Shown here one piece after another: positions 16,445-24,680 of a stretch of 34,900 nt of DNA. Numbering within the stretch: position 1 is the stretch's first letter; each line of letters opens with the position of its first letter. The DNA comes from a virus. Under the pieces are notes generated by a model. The model worked only from the letters and a program-made list of their open reading frames with translations, had not been told where the DNA came from and made no database searches. A program made the position numbers and the translations under genes. The stretch is from IMG/VR virus record IMGVR_UViG_3300023281_000583, positions 1 to 34,900 of that record, one strand, 5' to 3'.

Positions 16445-16916
16445 GGGTATTCATTTTAGCAAACTCTAAAAACGGGCGCCGCTGCTCCCCAAACGAGGGT
16501 ACTTCACGGATCAACGTAAAGCCCATCCATTTGACCCAGCGGGCGTGTACCGTGTTGCGCTTATCCATGCAGCACCACAGTAGCTGAAATGAGTCGAAAA
16601 GGGTATTCAGGCATGGTATTGAATGCTCAAGGAAAGTCTTTTTGTACTCGACAATCTTATCCGTCCCCATCAGCCATACACAGCCTACGCGACAGTTGAG
16701 CGGGTCACGTATGACCCCCATCAAGGCGACCGGCTCACCGTCGATACGCGCTACAAGCGGGTACTCGCTATTATCTACGCCGTAAATCAGAGAATCTGCC
16801 GGGTCCTCAACATCGCCTAGCACCGCCCGCATCTCGGCCAAGTCCGCTGCACGGAGATTCTTAGCGATCTGCCGTGCGTCCTCACGCCTAGCCATGTGAA
16901 ACTCCGCAATCGTCAA
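16437..16916 (-). CDS. Gp13-like internal protein with GNAT-like fold
   Basis: The 159-residue protein has the pattern of the phage gp13-like family: VWLMGTDKI ... FLEHSIPCLNTLFDSFQLLWCCMDKRNTVHARWVKWMGFTLI (in pieces, about residues 80-135), which resembles acetyltransferase folds. T7 gp13 is needed to stabilise gp14 during core assembly. The start is TTG at 16916. It sits 5-6 nt after a strong Shine-Dalgarno (GGGAGG) and overlaps the tail tubular B stop (TTGA). The next ATG, at 16895, would lose this ribosome site. Whether it has any enzymatic activity is unknown. Confidence 0.85.
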   Translation of the reverse strand: MTIAEFHMARREDARQIAKNLRAADLAEMRAVLGDVEDPADSLIYGVDNSEYPLVARIDGEPVALMGVIRDPLNCRVGCVWLMGTDKIVEYKKTFLEHSIPCLNTLFDSFQLLWCCMDKRNTVHARWVKWMGFTLIREVPSFGEQRRPFLEFAKMNTHV

Positions 16917-19900
16917 GAGATCCTCCCGGCTCGGGCGTGGTACAGCGTTTCGACCTCAGCCCCTACAAAGTTGGAGGGAAAGGGCGAATCGTTAGTGATC
17001 TCGATATCCACGTCCTCGCTCCGTTCGTAGATAGGCACTTTGAAGTCGCCGGAGTCGCTAACGGGTAGCACCCCCACCTTGAAGCGGCCAGCGCCTAAGA
17101 CTTGCCCATTATACGGGTAGTCGTAAGGCGTGCGGTTGATGGGGGTAACCCGCACATTGAACGCTACCGTGTCCGCATAGAGCAGAAGCATCGTACGTAG
17201 CTGCGTACGCCCCTGCACTAGGGGAACGACTCCTCGAGACCCTGTGTTCTGTCTCACGTACTGTGTGGGTAGCTTGCACTTCATCTCATAAGCTTCTCCG
17301 AGCCACACCGTCGCGCCGGAGTAGTCCCCCACAACCGTGTACACGCTATCGACGCGGCCCGCTTGGTTGGGTAGGCGCTCCCCGTCAGACGTCACGACCT
17401 CCATCGGGCTGTCACCGTCGAAGTCATACGTCCCCGCATCGGTAACGGTGGTTAGTCCAGTCACCCTGCTGTAAGCGCCTGTAGCTGGGATATCCACCCG
17501 GTACCGGCGATCAAGGTGCGTCAGGTACGGGGACCCTGTATCAACCCGCCCTGTCTGAAAGCCGATCTTGTTGACTTCCCAAGAGTCAATACCACCCACT
17601 GTGCGGCAAACGACTAAATAAAGATCGTCGTCGTAAAAGTGCAGGGCTCGAATGTCAGCGTTCTCAAACGTGTACCTACCCCATGACGCTTGGACGCGCC
17701 GCTCTCCCACGGTGTTCGTAACGTAGATGTAGAGCTCGTTAGTGTTCTTGTAACCATCGGTCACGTCCTTCGTACCCAACGCCGCGATGACGTTTTCTTT
17801 CTCCAGCGACGCCATATCCCGCAGCTTACCTCGGATGTACTGGGGGACATGATCGGTGACGTCTTCGTGACTGAAGGTCCCCGTACCGTCAGGCTTGTAC
17901 TCGTATAGGCCAACATAGTCCCCCCTGGTGAACGGGAGGTACATCGCTTGCCCCATAAGCACCGGGGGCGCCTGGCCCTCCGACTCCGTAGAGAGTGAAG
18001 ACACAACATCAACGCTGACCGTAGTTGCGCCAAAGGCTTGCTGGCCGGAGCTACGTAGGAAAAACTGAACGTTTGGCGCGATCCCAAGCAGACCGTCGCC
18101 GTAAGGTAGCAGGCGGTCAATATCTGATACGCCGGCCCAGGAGCTCGCTACATCAATAGGCGCTGTATCTAACAGTTGCGTTACGGTCGTACGGTAGAAG
18201 TTGAAGAACTCCCCAAGCTCGGACAGTATGAAGTTCTCACCTACGGCGAATGCCAGGCGGTTCTTGAAGAAACCTACGTCGGAAATAGGCTTACCAATAA
18301 ATGTCGGATTAGGGTTCGTAAGCTCGCCGCCAGCCTGCCGGCTGTCCCAGTAAAACTTAGGGTACTTCGGGGCCTTCGCTATCTGAGCGTAGAGCGTAAG
18401 GCTAACGGTCGAGTCAAATGTAACTTGGTCAGATAGCGCTTCGTCATGGTAAAGCTCGATAATCTGCGTAGCTGACAATGTAAGGGTGACTTTAGCGTAG
18501 TACACCTTGTCTACAGGTATGTCCCAATCAGACGTGGCTTCTAGCTCGGTCACACGGACCTCGTCACCATCCACTAAGTATTCATTATAGAACGGGGATG
18601 GAGAAAGCCCGTCGAATGCGATACTAATGCTAACCCTGTTACCTACCGAATCGACCGTGGACACCGGGAACAACAAGTCACCGGCCGGTATAAACGCAAA
18701 CTGGCTAGAAGATTCACGCACCAGTATATGAGGCATCGTGCGCGGGTCAATCTCGTTGCGAGTGCCTGGGTCAGATACCTCTCGCCAGTAACCGCTACCG
18801 AGCTCTCCAGCGATCCCTGTGTCAGAAACGAAACTGACGTAGTAATCGTCAATCCCCGTGGCCGGGTCGTTTCGGATCTGAAGGGTGTAGCCTTCTACAG
18901 CAGTGTCGGGGAGCTCGCTAAACGACGGTGCCGAGTCTTTATACACGTCAATCAGTGTATTACCTGCGCCGTCGCGCACCTCGAGCGTAAAGTCTTCACC
19001 GTCCGTGTGTGACAGTAGAAGTACGTTACCTACTGAAGTCTTTGACGAACCTTGCGAGACTTCTTCAGCGTGCTGGACAACTAACTTTTCAAACCCGGCA
19101 GGCGGGGTGCCTGTCCCTAGCGTAAACAGCGCAGCACCGGCGCCGTTGCTACCCCAGTTGATAGAATCCCCCCCAGGCGAGTGCGCCAGCCTGAACGAGT
19201 TAGACTCCACGTCGCGCACGTAAAACGTAGAAGCGGCGGAGGACACCGAGGTTACTTTTATTACTTGCTGGCTATTATCGTCTGCTTGTTCGTACTTCAC
19301 CCAAGTAGGGTAAGTAGTAGCGGTTAGACGGACGGCCATTCCGTTTGTCAGGTTATGGGCCGTCTGGAGCACCTTGTCGGTGTTCTTGTCGAAGGTGACC
19401 GCCCCCTGACTCACATCGTCGCCCGTGATAACAGCGAGGATGTTTGCGGTAAGCTCCGTTGTCGATGCATCGCTTTCGTTGATTTCAGCAGTCGTGGTGC
19501 CGTTGAAAGTGACCACAACGTGCTCATCTGCGCTGGATGCCAACGTAGCTCTAACGTACATAAGGGCTTGAGGATCCCCTTCAGGCTGCACCTTACGGAG
19601 CATCGCTGGCGTCTTCGTGCGGTTGACCACGTATGTTACATCGCCAACAGTCTGGAAGCGGTAATCCTTTGGGTCCGCCGAGTCCAAATACTGCTCCCCG
19701 CTGTGCGACATTCTGATGGCGGGCTGGTTGATGTTGTTACCTACAACGTCAAGCAGGTTGTGTACCTCCAGGCGCCTTTTAGGCGTCGAGGGGGCACCGC
19801 GCAGCGCGACTAGATACCGCTCTTCGGTAGACTTGTCGATGAAGTGGAAGGCCGGCGTTGCGTCTTTTGGGATCGTCGTATTGAGGGCCCCGTGATACTC

Positions 19901-20044
19901 GCTCGGGTAGCGCTTTTGCAGCCCATCAATCATAGACGGCCATGCGTTTTCGAGCTCGTCAGCCTGCCCTGGATAACTCAGGTTGTTTGGCTGCTGCGTG
20001 ACCCCGCCGATTAGGGTCGGAATGCTGTAGTTGATCAGAGGCAT
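16913..20044 (-). CDS. Tail tubular protein B (gp12-like nozzle) with two insertions
   Basis: The protein has 1043 residues against 794 in T7 gp12. The N-terminus (LINYSIPTLIGGVTQQP) and the WDSRQAGGELTNPNPTF...FFKNRLAF region (about 566-599) are characteristic of gp12 nozzle proteins. Two extra segments account for most of the added length. One lies at about residues 215-315 (AHNLTNGMAVRLT ... FYVRDVESNSFRLAHS). The other lies at about 460-555 (LVDGDEVRVTEL ... VYYAKVTLTLSATQIIELYHD). Both look like the beta-rich GDxVxxT...YYVxxV...FxLA modules found in phage adhesins. Six gp12 copies form the tail nozzle. The start overlaps the tubular A stop (TAATG). Confidence 0.93.
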   Translation of the reverse strand: MPLINYSIPTLIGGVTQQPNNLSYPGQADELENAWPSMIDGLQKRYPSEYHGALNTTIPKDATPAFHFIDKSTEERYLVALRGAPSTPKRRLEVHNLLDVVGNNINQPAIRMSHSGEQYLDSADPKDYRFQTVGDVTYVVNRTKTPAMLRKVQPEGDPQALMYVRATLASSADEHVVVTFNGTTTAEINESDASTTELTANILAVITGDDVSQGAVTFDKNTDKVLQTAHNLTNGMAVRLTATTYPTWVKYEQADDNSQQVIKVTSVSSAASTFYVRDVESNSFRLAHSPGGDSINWGSNGAGAALFTLGTGTPPAGFEKLVVQHAEEVSQGSSKTSVGNVLLLSHTDGEDFTLEVRDGAGNTLIDVYKDSAPSFSELPDTAVEGYTLQIRNDPATGIDDYYVSFVSDTGIAGELGSGYWREVSDPGTRNEIDPRTMPHILVRESSSQFAFIPAGDLLFPVSTVDSVGNRVSISIAFDGLSPSPFYNEYLVDGDEVRVTELEATSDWDIPVDKVYYAKVTLTLSATQIIELYHDEALSDQVTFDSTVSLTLYAQIAKAPKYPKFYWDSRQAGGELTNPNPTFIGKPISDVGFFKNRLAFAVGENFILSELGEFFNFYRTTVTQLLDTAPIDVASSWAGVSDIDRLLPYGDGLLGIAPNVQFFLRSSGQQAFGATTVSVDVVSSLSTESEGQAPPVLMGQAMYLPFTRGDYVGLYEYKPDGTGTFSHEDVTDHVPQYIRGKLRDMASLEKENVIAALGTKDVTDGYKNTNELYIYVTNTVGERRVQASWGRYTFENADIRALHFYDDDLYLVVCRTVGGIDSWEVNKIGFQTGRVDTGSPYLTHLDRRYRVDIPATGAYSRVTGLTTVTDAGTYDFDGDSPMEVVTSDGERLPNQAGRVDSVYTVVGDYSGATVWLGEAYEMKCKLPTQYVRQNTGSRGVVPLVQGRTQLRTMLLLYADTVAFNVRVTPINRTPYDYPYNGQVLGAGRFKVGVLPVSDSGDFKVPIYERSEDVDIEITNDSPFPSNFVGAEVETLYHARAGRIS

Positions 20045-20649
20045 TACAGGATTGAGTTAGGGAACCCCATGCGGTTGACAATGCGGAACACGTCGATGTG
20101 GTCAAACACGCTGTTATCCGCTGACTCAGCGTCAAAGTTCCGCAAGGCCACCAGAGCTTGCTGCTCTTGGATCATGCCAAACGAGTGAATATCACCTGCA
20201 CCTATCATGCGATCAGCCAGGAGCCGGCCAGAGCGCATAGTGATGTACTGCCTCGCCGGCTGGGGGAGCTCATCCCACGCCAGCCCGTAGACAACTGTGG
20301 CCTTGAGTGTGCTATCGAACTCGTATGTGTGGTTGCGCCTGTCGTACAGACGTACGCCCCGCTGCACCACATCCACTGGGTTGGTATTAGATGCCTGCCC
20401 CGGCTCCACGTCAACCTGAAGAACATTAGGGGCGAGGTAGATGTACTTATCAGCGTTGGGCGCGAGCTCCACCTCGTACTCGCGGTTGAAGTGCCACCCC
20501 CCCGCTTGAACGTCGCGAGACACTTCGGAGTGAATCGCCTGCGAGATAGCCACGTCTGCGCTGGTGGCGCCAGACAGCGCGGAAACCGGCGAAGCGCCGA
20601 TCATGGACAGCATCGCGTTGATGCTTTCAAGTTCTGTAAGTAGCTGCAT
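20044..20649 (-). CDS. Tail tubular protein A (gp11-like adaptor)
   Basis: The protein has 201 residues (T7 gp11: 196). The opening (LTELESINAMLSMIGASPVSALSG) and GGWHFNREYEVELAPN (about 52-67) are the hallmark of gp11-like head-tail adaptors. Twelve copies connect the portal to the nozzle. A weak ribosome site (AAGG) precedes ATG. It is the first gene after the putative terminator that follows the capsid gene, as in T7 where gene 11 follows T-phi. Confidence 0.95.
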   Translation of the reverse strand: MQLLTELESINAMLSMIGASPVSALSGATSADVAISQAIHSEVSRDVQAGGWHFNREYEVELAPNADKYIYLAPNVLQVDVEPGQASNTNPVDVVQRGVRLYDRRNHTYEFDSTLKATVVYGLAWDELPQPARQYITMRSGRLLADRMIGAGDIHSFGMIQEQQALVALRNFDAESADNSVFDHIDVFRIVNRMGFPNSIL

Positions 20650-20664
20650 AGGCCTTGATTGTAC

Positions 20665-20701
20665 AAAAAAAGGCGGACACGACCATATGACCGTGCCCGC
20701 C
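20665..20701 (-). terminator. Intrinsic terminator after the capsid gene (T-phi position)
   Basis: The minus-strand transcript can fold a 15-bp stem (20701-20672), GGCGGGCACGGTCAT with ATGGTCGTGTCCGCC, using three G-U pairs. Seven U residues (20671-20665) follow. The three wobble positions would be A-C mismatches on the opposite strand, so it works only in the direction of the phage genes. The site lies between capsid and tail tubular A, exactly as T7 T-phi does. It probably raises capsid mRNA relative to tail mRNA. Confidence 0.85.
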
Positions 20702-20718
20702 CCACCTAGTCAAAAGAA

Positions 20719-20755
20719 CCTAGCGGTCGCCAAAAAAGCATAAGCAGCCGCTAGG
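20719..20755 (-). other. Hairpin just downstream of the capsid stop
   Basis: A perfect 8-bp inverted repeat (CCTAGCGG / CCGCTAGG) can be extended by three more pairs past a mismatch. It encloses a loop with a run of six A/T. It lies 9 nt after the capsid stop and 18 nt before the terminator stem. Possible roles are an RNase III processing or mRNA 3-prime protection element. No function is demonstrated. Confidence 0.6.
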
Positions 20756-20764
20756 AACTCACGG

Positions 20765-21880
20765 TTACGACTGGTCCGCAGTAGCCTTGATGGCGACGGC
20801 GCACTCGGGGCGGAGACCCGCAGTACCGCAGGCCACCTTAGCGACCATGAGGTCGCCCTGGCGCTCGATGAGATACTCGGTCTCCATAGTAATGTCCTTG
20901 AGCTTGACAGTACCTACAGCCTCAGGGTGCCAGCACAGAGCGGCAAGACGGCTGAAGTCGTCCTGATACTCGTTGTTCTCGCCGGGGTTCTTCTTGACCG
21001 CAGCGGTGCCGCCAGATCCGTCCGAGTCGTAGCGCGAATCAACGCGGGGGAGGTGTGGCGTCTTGACGACGGACATACCGGCGACCTTGATAACGAAGCC
21101 GTTCATGGTGTTACCGTTGCCTTCGTTGCCGTAGTCACGGTGCAGGATGCCCGTACCTTGGCCGGGGGCAGCGGAATCGTTGACCAGCTTGTAGTACAGG
21201 TCGGGCTGGACGAACATATAACGATCATCCTCCGGCACGTACTTTTCGTCCATAGCCTGGCAGGCCGCGAACGCAGCGGTAATCAGATCAGCGCTCGAAA
21301 CCTCCGAAGGCTTCTTAGACGCAGTGGCCGTCTCAATGACGGTGCTGGACTGGAACGGGTCAGAAGCGCTGGTGTTGTCGAAAGCGTGAATAGCGCACGC
21401 CTTCAGCACGTTCAAATCAAACTCATGAGCCAGCGCTCGGCCGAGCTCTCGGCTGAACGGCCCACGGTAGTCGAAGTGACTCTTGGCGAGGTCCAGATCG
21501 TCAATGAAACAAGTGCTGATCATCAAGTCATCAATGTTGATGATTTTCTCAGACGCCTTGATGTGCCCCAGAAGCTTGTCCGTGGTCGCATCAGTACCTG
21601 TGCCAGTACCTTTTGCCTGGGCGTTATCGACCAGAATGTCAGCGCCCGGCTTGAACCGACGCGCAGTGGTGCGGCCGGTAAAGGGGAACTGAGCACTTTT
21701 GCCAGACGAAATCTGGCGCATCCGGTGCTTACCGTTGGTGACCGAATACTTCTCGTACGCGGCGAAAACCTCGCCCCCGAAGATTTTCAGGAACAGGGCG
21801 TTTTGGTCGGCGTACGTAGAATCCCAGGCACCATTGCCTTGGTTCTGTCCGCCAAAAGAAATCTTACTAATGTCTACCAT
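20765..21880 (-). CDS. Major capsid protein (gp10-like)
   Basis: The protein has 371 residues and resembles T7-type HK97-fold capsid proteins: DQNALFLKIFGGEVFAAYEK (about 26-45), FPFTGRTTARRFKPGADIL (about 65-83), then DDLMISTCFIDDLDLAKSHFDYRGPFSRELG. It is preceded by the strongest ribosome site in the window (AGGAGGA) and followed by two hairpins, consistent with very high expression. I found no slippery heptamer near the stop, so a T7 10B-like frameshift product is not supported. Confidence 0.96.
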   Translation of the reverse strand: MVDISKISFGGQNQGNGAWDSTYADQNALFLKIFGGEVFAAYEKYSVTNGKHRMRQISSGKSAQFPFTGRTTARRFKPGADILVDNAQAKGTGTGTDATTDKLLGHIKASEKIINIDDLMISTCFIDDLDLAKSHFDYRGPFSRELGRALAHEFDLNVLKACAIHAFDNTSASDPFQSSTVIETATASKKPSEVSSADLITAAFAACQAMDEKYVPEDDRYMFVQPDLYYKLVNDSAAPGQGTGILHRDYGNEGNGNTMNGFVIKVAGMSVVKTPHLPRVDSRYDSDGSGGTAAVKKNPGENNEYQDDFSRLAALCWHPEAVGTVKLKDITMETEYLIERQGDLMVAKVACGTAGLRPECAVAIKATADQS

Positions 21881-22027
21881 TAGATTATCCTCCTAAGGAT
21901 TGGGTTGAGTCAAAAACAGGGTTAGGTTGTAGCCTTGCTGTAATCCACTCGCCTTAGGTTGTCCGCCGTAGCGGGCCGAGGGTCGTCGGGGGCACGCGAA
22001 TGCTATCAGTGTGCAGTGTATCGGCTA
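21881..22027 (-). promoter_or_regulatory. Capsid leader with strong Shine-Dalgarno
   Basis: This 147-nt spacer is the longest gap inside the structural region. It carries AGGAGGA at 21894-21888, 7 nt before the capsid ATG. T7 has its strongest class III promoter (phi10) here. I looked for a T7/SP6-type TATAG core on the minus strand and found only ACACTGATAGCA (about 22010), which is a poor match. A promoter is expected, but its sequence is not identified. Confidence 0.5.
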
Positions 22028-22771
22028 TTAGATGGCCGAGTTCTGCATTTTTCGCAAAACTTCGTTGCGGTAGGCTGCGTCCTTTTCGTAACGGGGGTCG
22101 TTCATGGCCTGAACTATCTGCGCGGTACTCTCGAATCGGCCCTCTCCAGAAGCTGAAGTGTTACCACCAATCAGGCTGGCTTCTTTCCCGGTAACGTTCA
22201 CGTACTGGGTGTGGAGCCCTCGGGTTGCCATCATGAGCGTGGTCTGATCTCCAGAAGATATCGCACTATTGAAGGCTTCGATCTCCTGCGGCTGAAGGGT
22301 CTCTCCAGCCCACTGAACCATAGCCTCGTACTCTTGTTGGCCGCCAACCTCGTTATAGACGGAGCGAGTCTGCTGATCCATCAACGCGGACTGTCCGGCA
22401 GCGTACTGCCCAACGAGCTCGCGGCTAATGCCCATACGCTCGAGATCGGTGTAATCCTTTTCGTTCAGCCCTTCCGTATAATACTTAGACGAATACTTCT
22501 GAAGCGTGTCAGGAGTTAGCGCCACCTCCTCAGACTCTTCCGAGGCCTCAGCAGCCGCAGGCTCCTGGGGTTGTCCGCCGTCCATCTTGGTGCGGAGGTC
22601 GCCGTAAGCTTTAGCAAGATCTTCGGGGTTTTGGAACTGCGCCGGCAGCCAGCCTGGGCGAGCGCTTTCGGCAGCCTCGGCGGCCGTAGGGACCGCGACA
22701 GACTCAGCGACTGCGGGGATGCCCTCTTCGTGCGTGGAGTTCTCGTCAGTGATTTCGACTCTTTCAACCAT
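22028..22771 (-). CDS. Capsid assembly scaffolding protein (gp9-like)
   Basis: The 247-residue protein lies between portal and capsid, the invariant place of T7-like scaffolds. It is very acidic at the N-terminus with Ala/Glu/Pro-rich disorder (about 1-85) and helical in the second half. It ends with DPRYEKDAAYRNEVLRKMQNSAI, a helix-turn-helix-like end typical of capsid-binding tails of scaffolds. T7 gp9 is 307 residues. Scaffolds direct procapsid assembly and leave before DNA packaging. Confidence 0.9.
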   Translation of the reverse strand: MVERVEITDENSTHEEGIPAVAESVAVPTAAEAAESARPGWLPAQFQNPEDLAKAYGDLRTKMDGGQPQEPAAAEASEESEEVALTPDTLQKYSSKYYTEGLNEKDYTDLERMGISRELVGQYAAGQSALMDQQTRSVYNEVGGQQEYEAMVQWAGETLQPQEIEAFNSAISSGDQTTLMMATRGLHTQYVNVTGKEASLIGGNTSASGEGRFESTAQIVQAMNDPRYEKDAAYRNEVLRKMQNSAI

Positions 22772-22776
22772 TGGTG

Positions 22777-24324
22777 TTACTGGGGTGTGTTGTTAGGTGC
22801 GGATTGTTGCATAGCTTGACCGGCGACTTTAGCCGCGCCGCCCACGGCGGGGCCGACTCCGGCCTGCATCATCTGGGCCTGCATGGCAGCTTGACGTTCG
22901 GCAGCGAGCTCTTCTTCAGACTTTACCAGCCCTGTAGTGTCCAGCGCAAGCGCTGCCGCACGCCGGCGGAGGTACTCCGAAACGTTCAGGTGATCCATCG
23001 CGGTCGGTCCGAGAGCCTGCACAAGCCCTACCACGAACGTGTCGAGTTTGCCCAGGTCAGTAGACCTACCAAGCGCAGCGGTGCCGGTTACGATAGCCGG
23101 CGTAATGTACTTCTCAGGGATGTTCGGGAGCTTGTTGGTTTTAGTCATGCGCTGCATCATGCGGCGGACAAGAGGCAGAGAAAACTCAGCACTAAGAGTG
23201 CTATAAAGACCTCCCAAGGACCTCTCCACGGCTTGTGATACCAGTCGTACCTCTTCCGCTGTAACTCGTTCAGCGTTGCGGACGCTCGTCTCAGCCAAAA
23301 GGAAAGCATAGTTCAATCTCTCGTTGATAATGTTCATCGTCTCCAGGGCGACGCGGAAGTCGTTGAACTTCTGCATCTGGAGGACCGAAACATCGGCAGC
23401 ATTACCGGAAATGATCTGGCCGTTACCGCTCCTGGCAATGTCGCGGGGGCGCGTAGTCCCGTTAGGGGAGCACAAAAACAGGACCTTACTGGCTGCCGCC
23501 GAACCCTCGACAATAGCCTTACTCAGGCCCTCGAGGCTGTTGAGATCCCCGTAGACCTCTTCGACGTGTGAGCGCCCGTAAGCGGAACCCTGCTCGGCCA
23601 CAAAGCGTAGCGCCAGTAGCGGGGACTTATCCGCGTCGTACGTTCCCTGGCTGCCGGGGATCACTTGGTCATAAATCTCTTGGTGAATGTTGACCTTGCC
23701 CCCTTCCCAGCACGCAATGGTGTAGAGCTCGCAACCCTTCTTATCGTGTGCCGCAGCGTGAGGCTCGGCAAACTCCCGCACGTCAGGTGGCAGCGTGTGC
23801 AGGCCGACTTCCTCCTTGATGATTACCTTAGATAGGTGGCCCATCGGATCGCGCTCGACCACGTAGCGGTCCAGGCGAAACACGCGCATCGTCCCGTCCT
23901 TTGGGATGTGAAGCAGCGCGTTGCCGGTCACCACCAGCAGCTTGAGGGCTTCGGACAGGCCCACCCGAAACCCGCTGACCTCAATCTCCTGCATGATACT
24001 ACGCTCCATCGAAGCGAGCGCAGAGTCAAGCTCGGCCTTGGCCCCCGGCACCATCGTAACCTCTTGCAGTGCGTGTTCTTCGATTACAAATCGGAAGAAA
24101 GGCTGGTTCGGCGGTAGCAGGCTCAAGCCTAACGCCGACGAAAGATTCGTAACACCGCGTGAGCCTACGCTCTGGTTCGGCGTGCGGAACTGCGTGCTAG
24201 AGTTTGCGCCTGCGTCGGGCAGCAAGCTCGGGATCGTGAGTTTCGCGCAGTCGCGCCCCCGCTGTAAGTACGGGTTGCGTTCAGTCTCGAGCTCCGCGTA
24301 CTGGGCTTTAGCTGTTTTGTGCAT
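22777..24324 (-). CDS. Portal / head-tail connector protein (gp8-like)
   Basis: The protein has 515 residues (T7 gp8: 536). The N-terminal ERNPYLQRGRDCAKLTIPSLLP and TPNQSVGSRGVTNLSSALGLSLLPPNQPFFRF segments (about 15-80) are diagnostic of T7-like portals. NERLNYAFLLAETSVRNAERVTAEEVRLVSQAVERSLGG-type sequence (about 335-372) is the conserved stem region. The C-terminus is Ala/Gln-rich. Twelve copies form the DNA channel and docking site for terminase. It starts in a TGATG overlap with the gp7.3-like gene. Confidence 0.96.
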   Translation of the reverse strand: MHKTAKAQYAELETERNPYLQRGRDCAKLTIPSLLPDAGANSSTQFRTPNQSVGSRGVTNLSSALGLSLLPPNQPFFRFVIEEHALQEVTMVPGAKAELDSALASMERSIMQEIEVSGFRVGLSEALKLLVVTGNALLHIPKDGTMRVFRLDRYVVERDPMGHLSKVIIKEEVGLHTLPPDVREFAEPHAAAHDKKGCELYTIACWEGGKVNIHQEIYDQVIPGSQGTYDADKSPLLALRFVAEQGSAYGRSHVEEVYGDLNSLEGLSKAIVEGSAAASKVLFLCSPNGTTRPRDIARSGNGQIISGNAADVSVLQMQKFNDFRVALETMNIINERLNYAFLLAETSVRNAERVTAEEVRLVSQAVERSLGGLYSTLSAEFSLPLVRRMMQRMTKTNKLPNIPEKYITPAIVTGTAALGRSTDLGKLDTFVVGLVQALGPTAMDHLNVSEYLRRRAAALALDTTGLVKSEEELAAERQAAMQAQMMQAGVGPAVGGAAKVAGQAMQQSAPNNTPQ

Positions 24325-24521
24325 CAGTACCCCGGCGTATTAGCGCCCGTGCCCGCAGTCGGAATCAGCATGGACTTTTTGCCCTGCCGGCGTAGCGTGT
24401 TACCCACGGCGCCCGAAGCGCGAGGCTTACGCAACGTGGCTGGATTGGCTCGCGGCGGCGCAGGTACTGGCGGGGGAGGGAGCTCGGGCGGCGGTGGTAT
24501 TTTTGGGGAACCCAGACACAT
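24324..24521 (-). CDS. Small proline-rich virion protein, T7 gp7.3-like
   Basis: The protein has 65 residues. The N-terminal half is a polyproline segment (PKIPPPPELPPPPVPAPP). The C-terminus, GKKSMLIPTAGTGANTPGY, resembles the end of T7 gp7.3 (GKKSLSVARSSGGGINI as I recall it). The gene lies immediately upstream of the portal, as gene 7.3 does. T7 gp7.3 is a minor virion and adsorption-related protein. The ribosome site is AAGGAAG. The first residues MCLGS repeat those of the next gene upstream (MCMGS), suggesting a shared origin of the starts. Confidence 0.7.
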   Translation of the reverse strand: MCLGSPKIPPPPELPPPPVPAPPRANPATLRKPRASGAVGNTLRRQGKKSMLIPTAGTGANTPGY

Positions 24522-24680
24522 GATTAGTCTTCCTTTTTCTTGGCCTGATCATAGGCCTGGTGCAAAACCGGCTTCTTTGCCTTTTCAACGGCCTGGAACA
24601 AAAGCGGTTTCTTGATTTTCAGTATGCCAGGCTTCGGCAGATTGAGGGAACCCATACACATGATTAGTCTTCCTTTTGCT
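24506..24680. repeat. Duplicated 35-bp gene junction flanking a 45-residue gene
   Basis: The 35-bp segments at 24506-24540 and 24646-24680 are identical except for two bases, at an offset of 140 bp. Each contains, in minus-strand order, the last codons and stop of one small gene, its downstream ribosome site region and the ATG with the first five codons of the next. The arrangement looks like a tandem duplication or recombination at a gene boundary. Confidence 0.85.
24524..24661 (-). CDS. 45-residue lysine-rich protein with an internal 12-residue repeat
   Basis: This small gene translates as MCMGSLNLPKPGILKIKKPL and continues LFQAVEKAKKPVLHQAYDQA, ending KKKED and TAA. The central part is a tandem repeat: KKPLLFQAVEKA then KKPVLHQAYDQA. 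It starts at 24661, two bases after the stop of the upstream gene, behind the ribosome site AAGGAAG at 7 nt spacing. It ends two bases before the gp7.3-like start. Its first residues resemble those of the downstream protein, and its last residues resemble the end of the upstream one (KQKED). No known family is recognised. By position it may be a virion-associated relative of the gp7.3-like protein. Confidence 0.7.
   Translation of the reverse strand: MCMGSLNLPKPGILKIKKPLLFQAVEKAKKPVLHQAYDQAKKKED

Noticed and set aside
20765-20790. Possible -1 frameshift at the end of the capsid gene (T7 10B-like)
   Set aside because: No slippery heptamer before the stop, and the alternative frame ends quickly at the hairpin region.
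20927-21883. 318-residue plus-strand frame antisense to the capsid gene
   Set aside because: Produced by the codon bias of the capsid gene on the other strand; no motif and no ribosome site.
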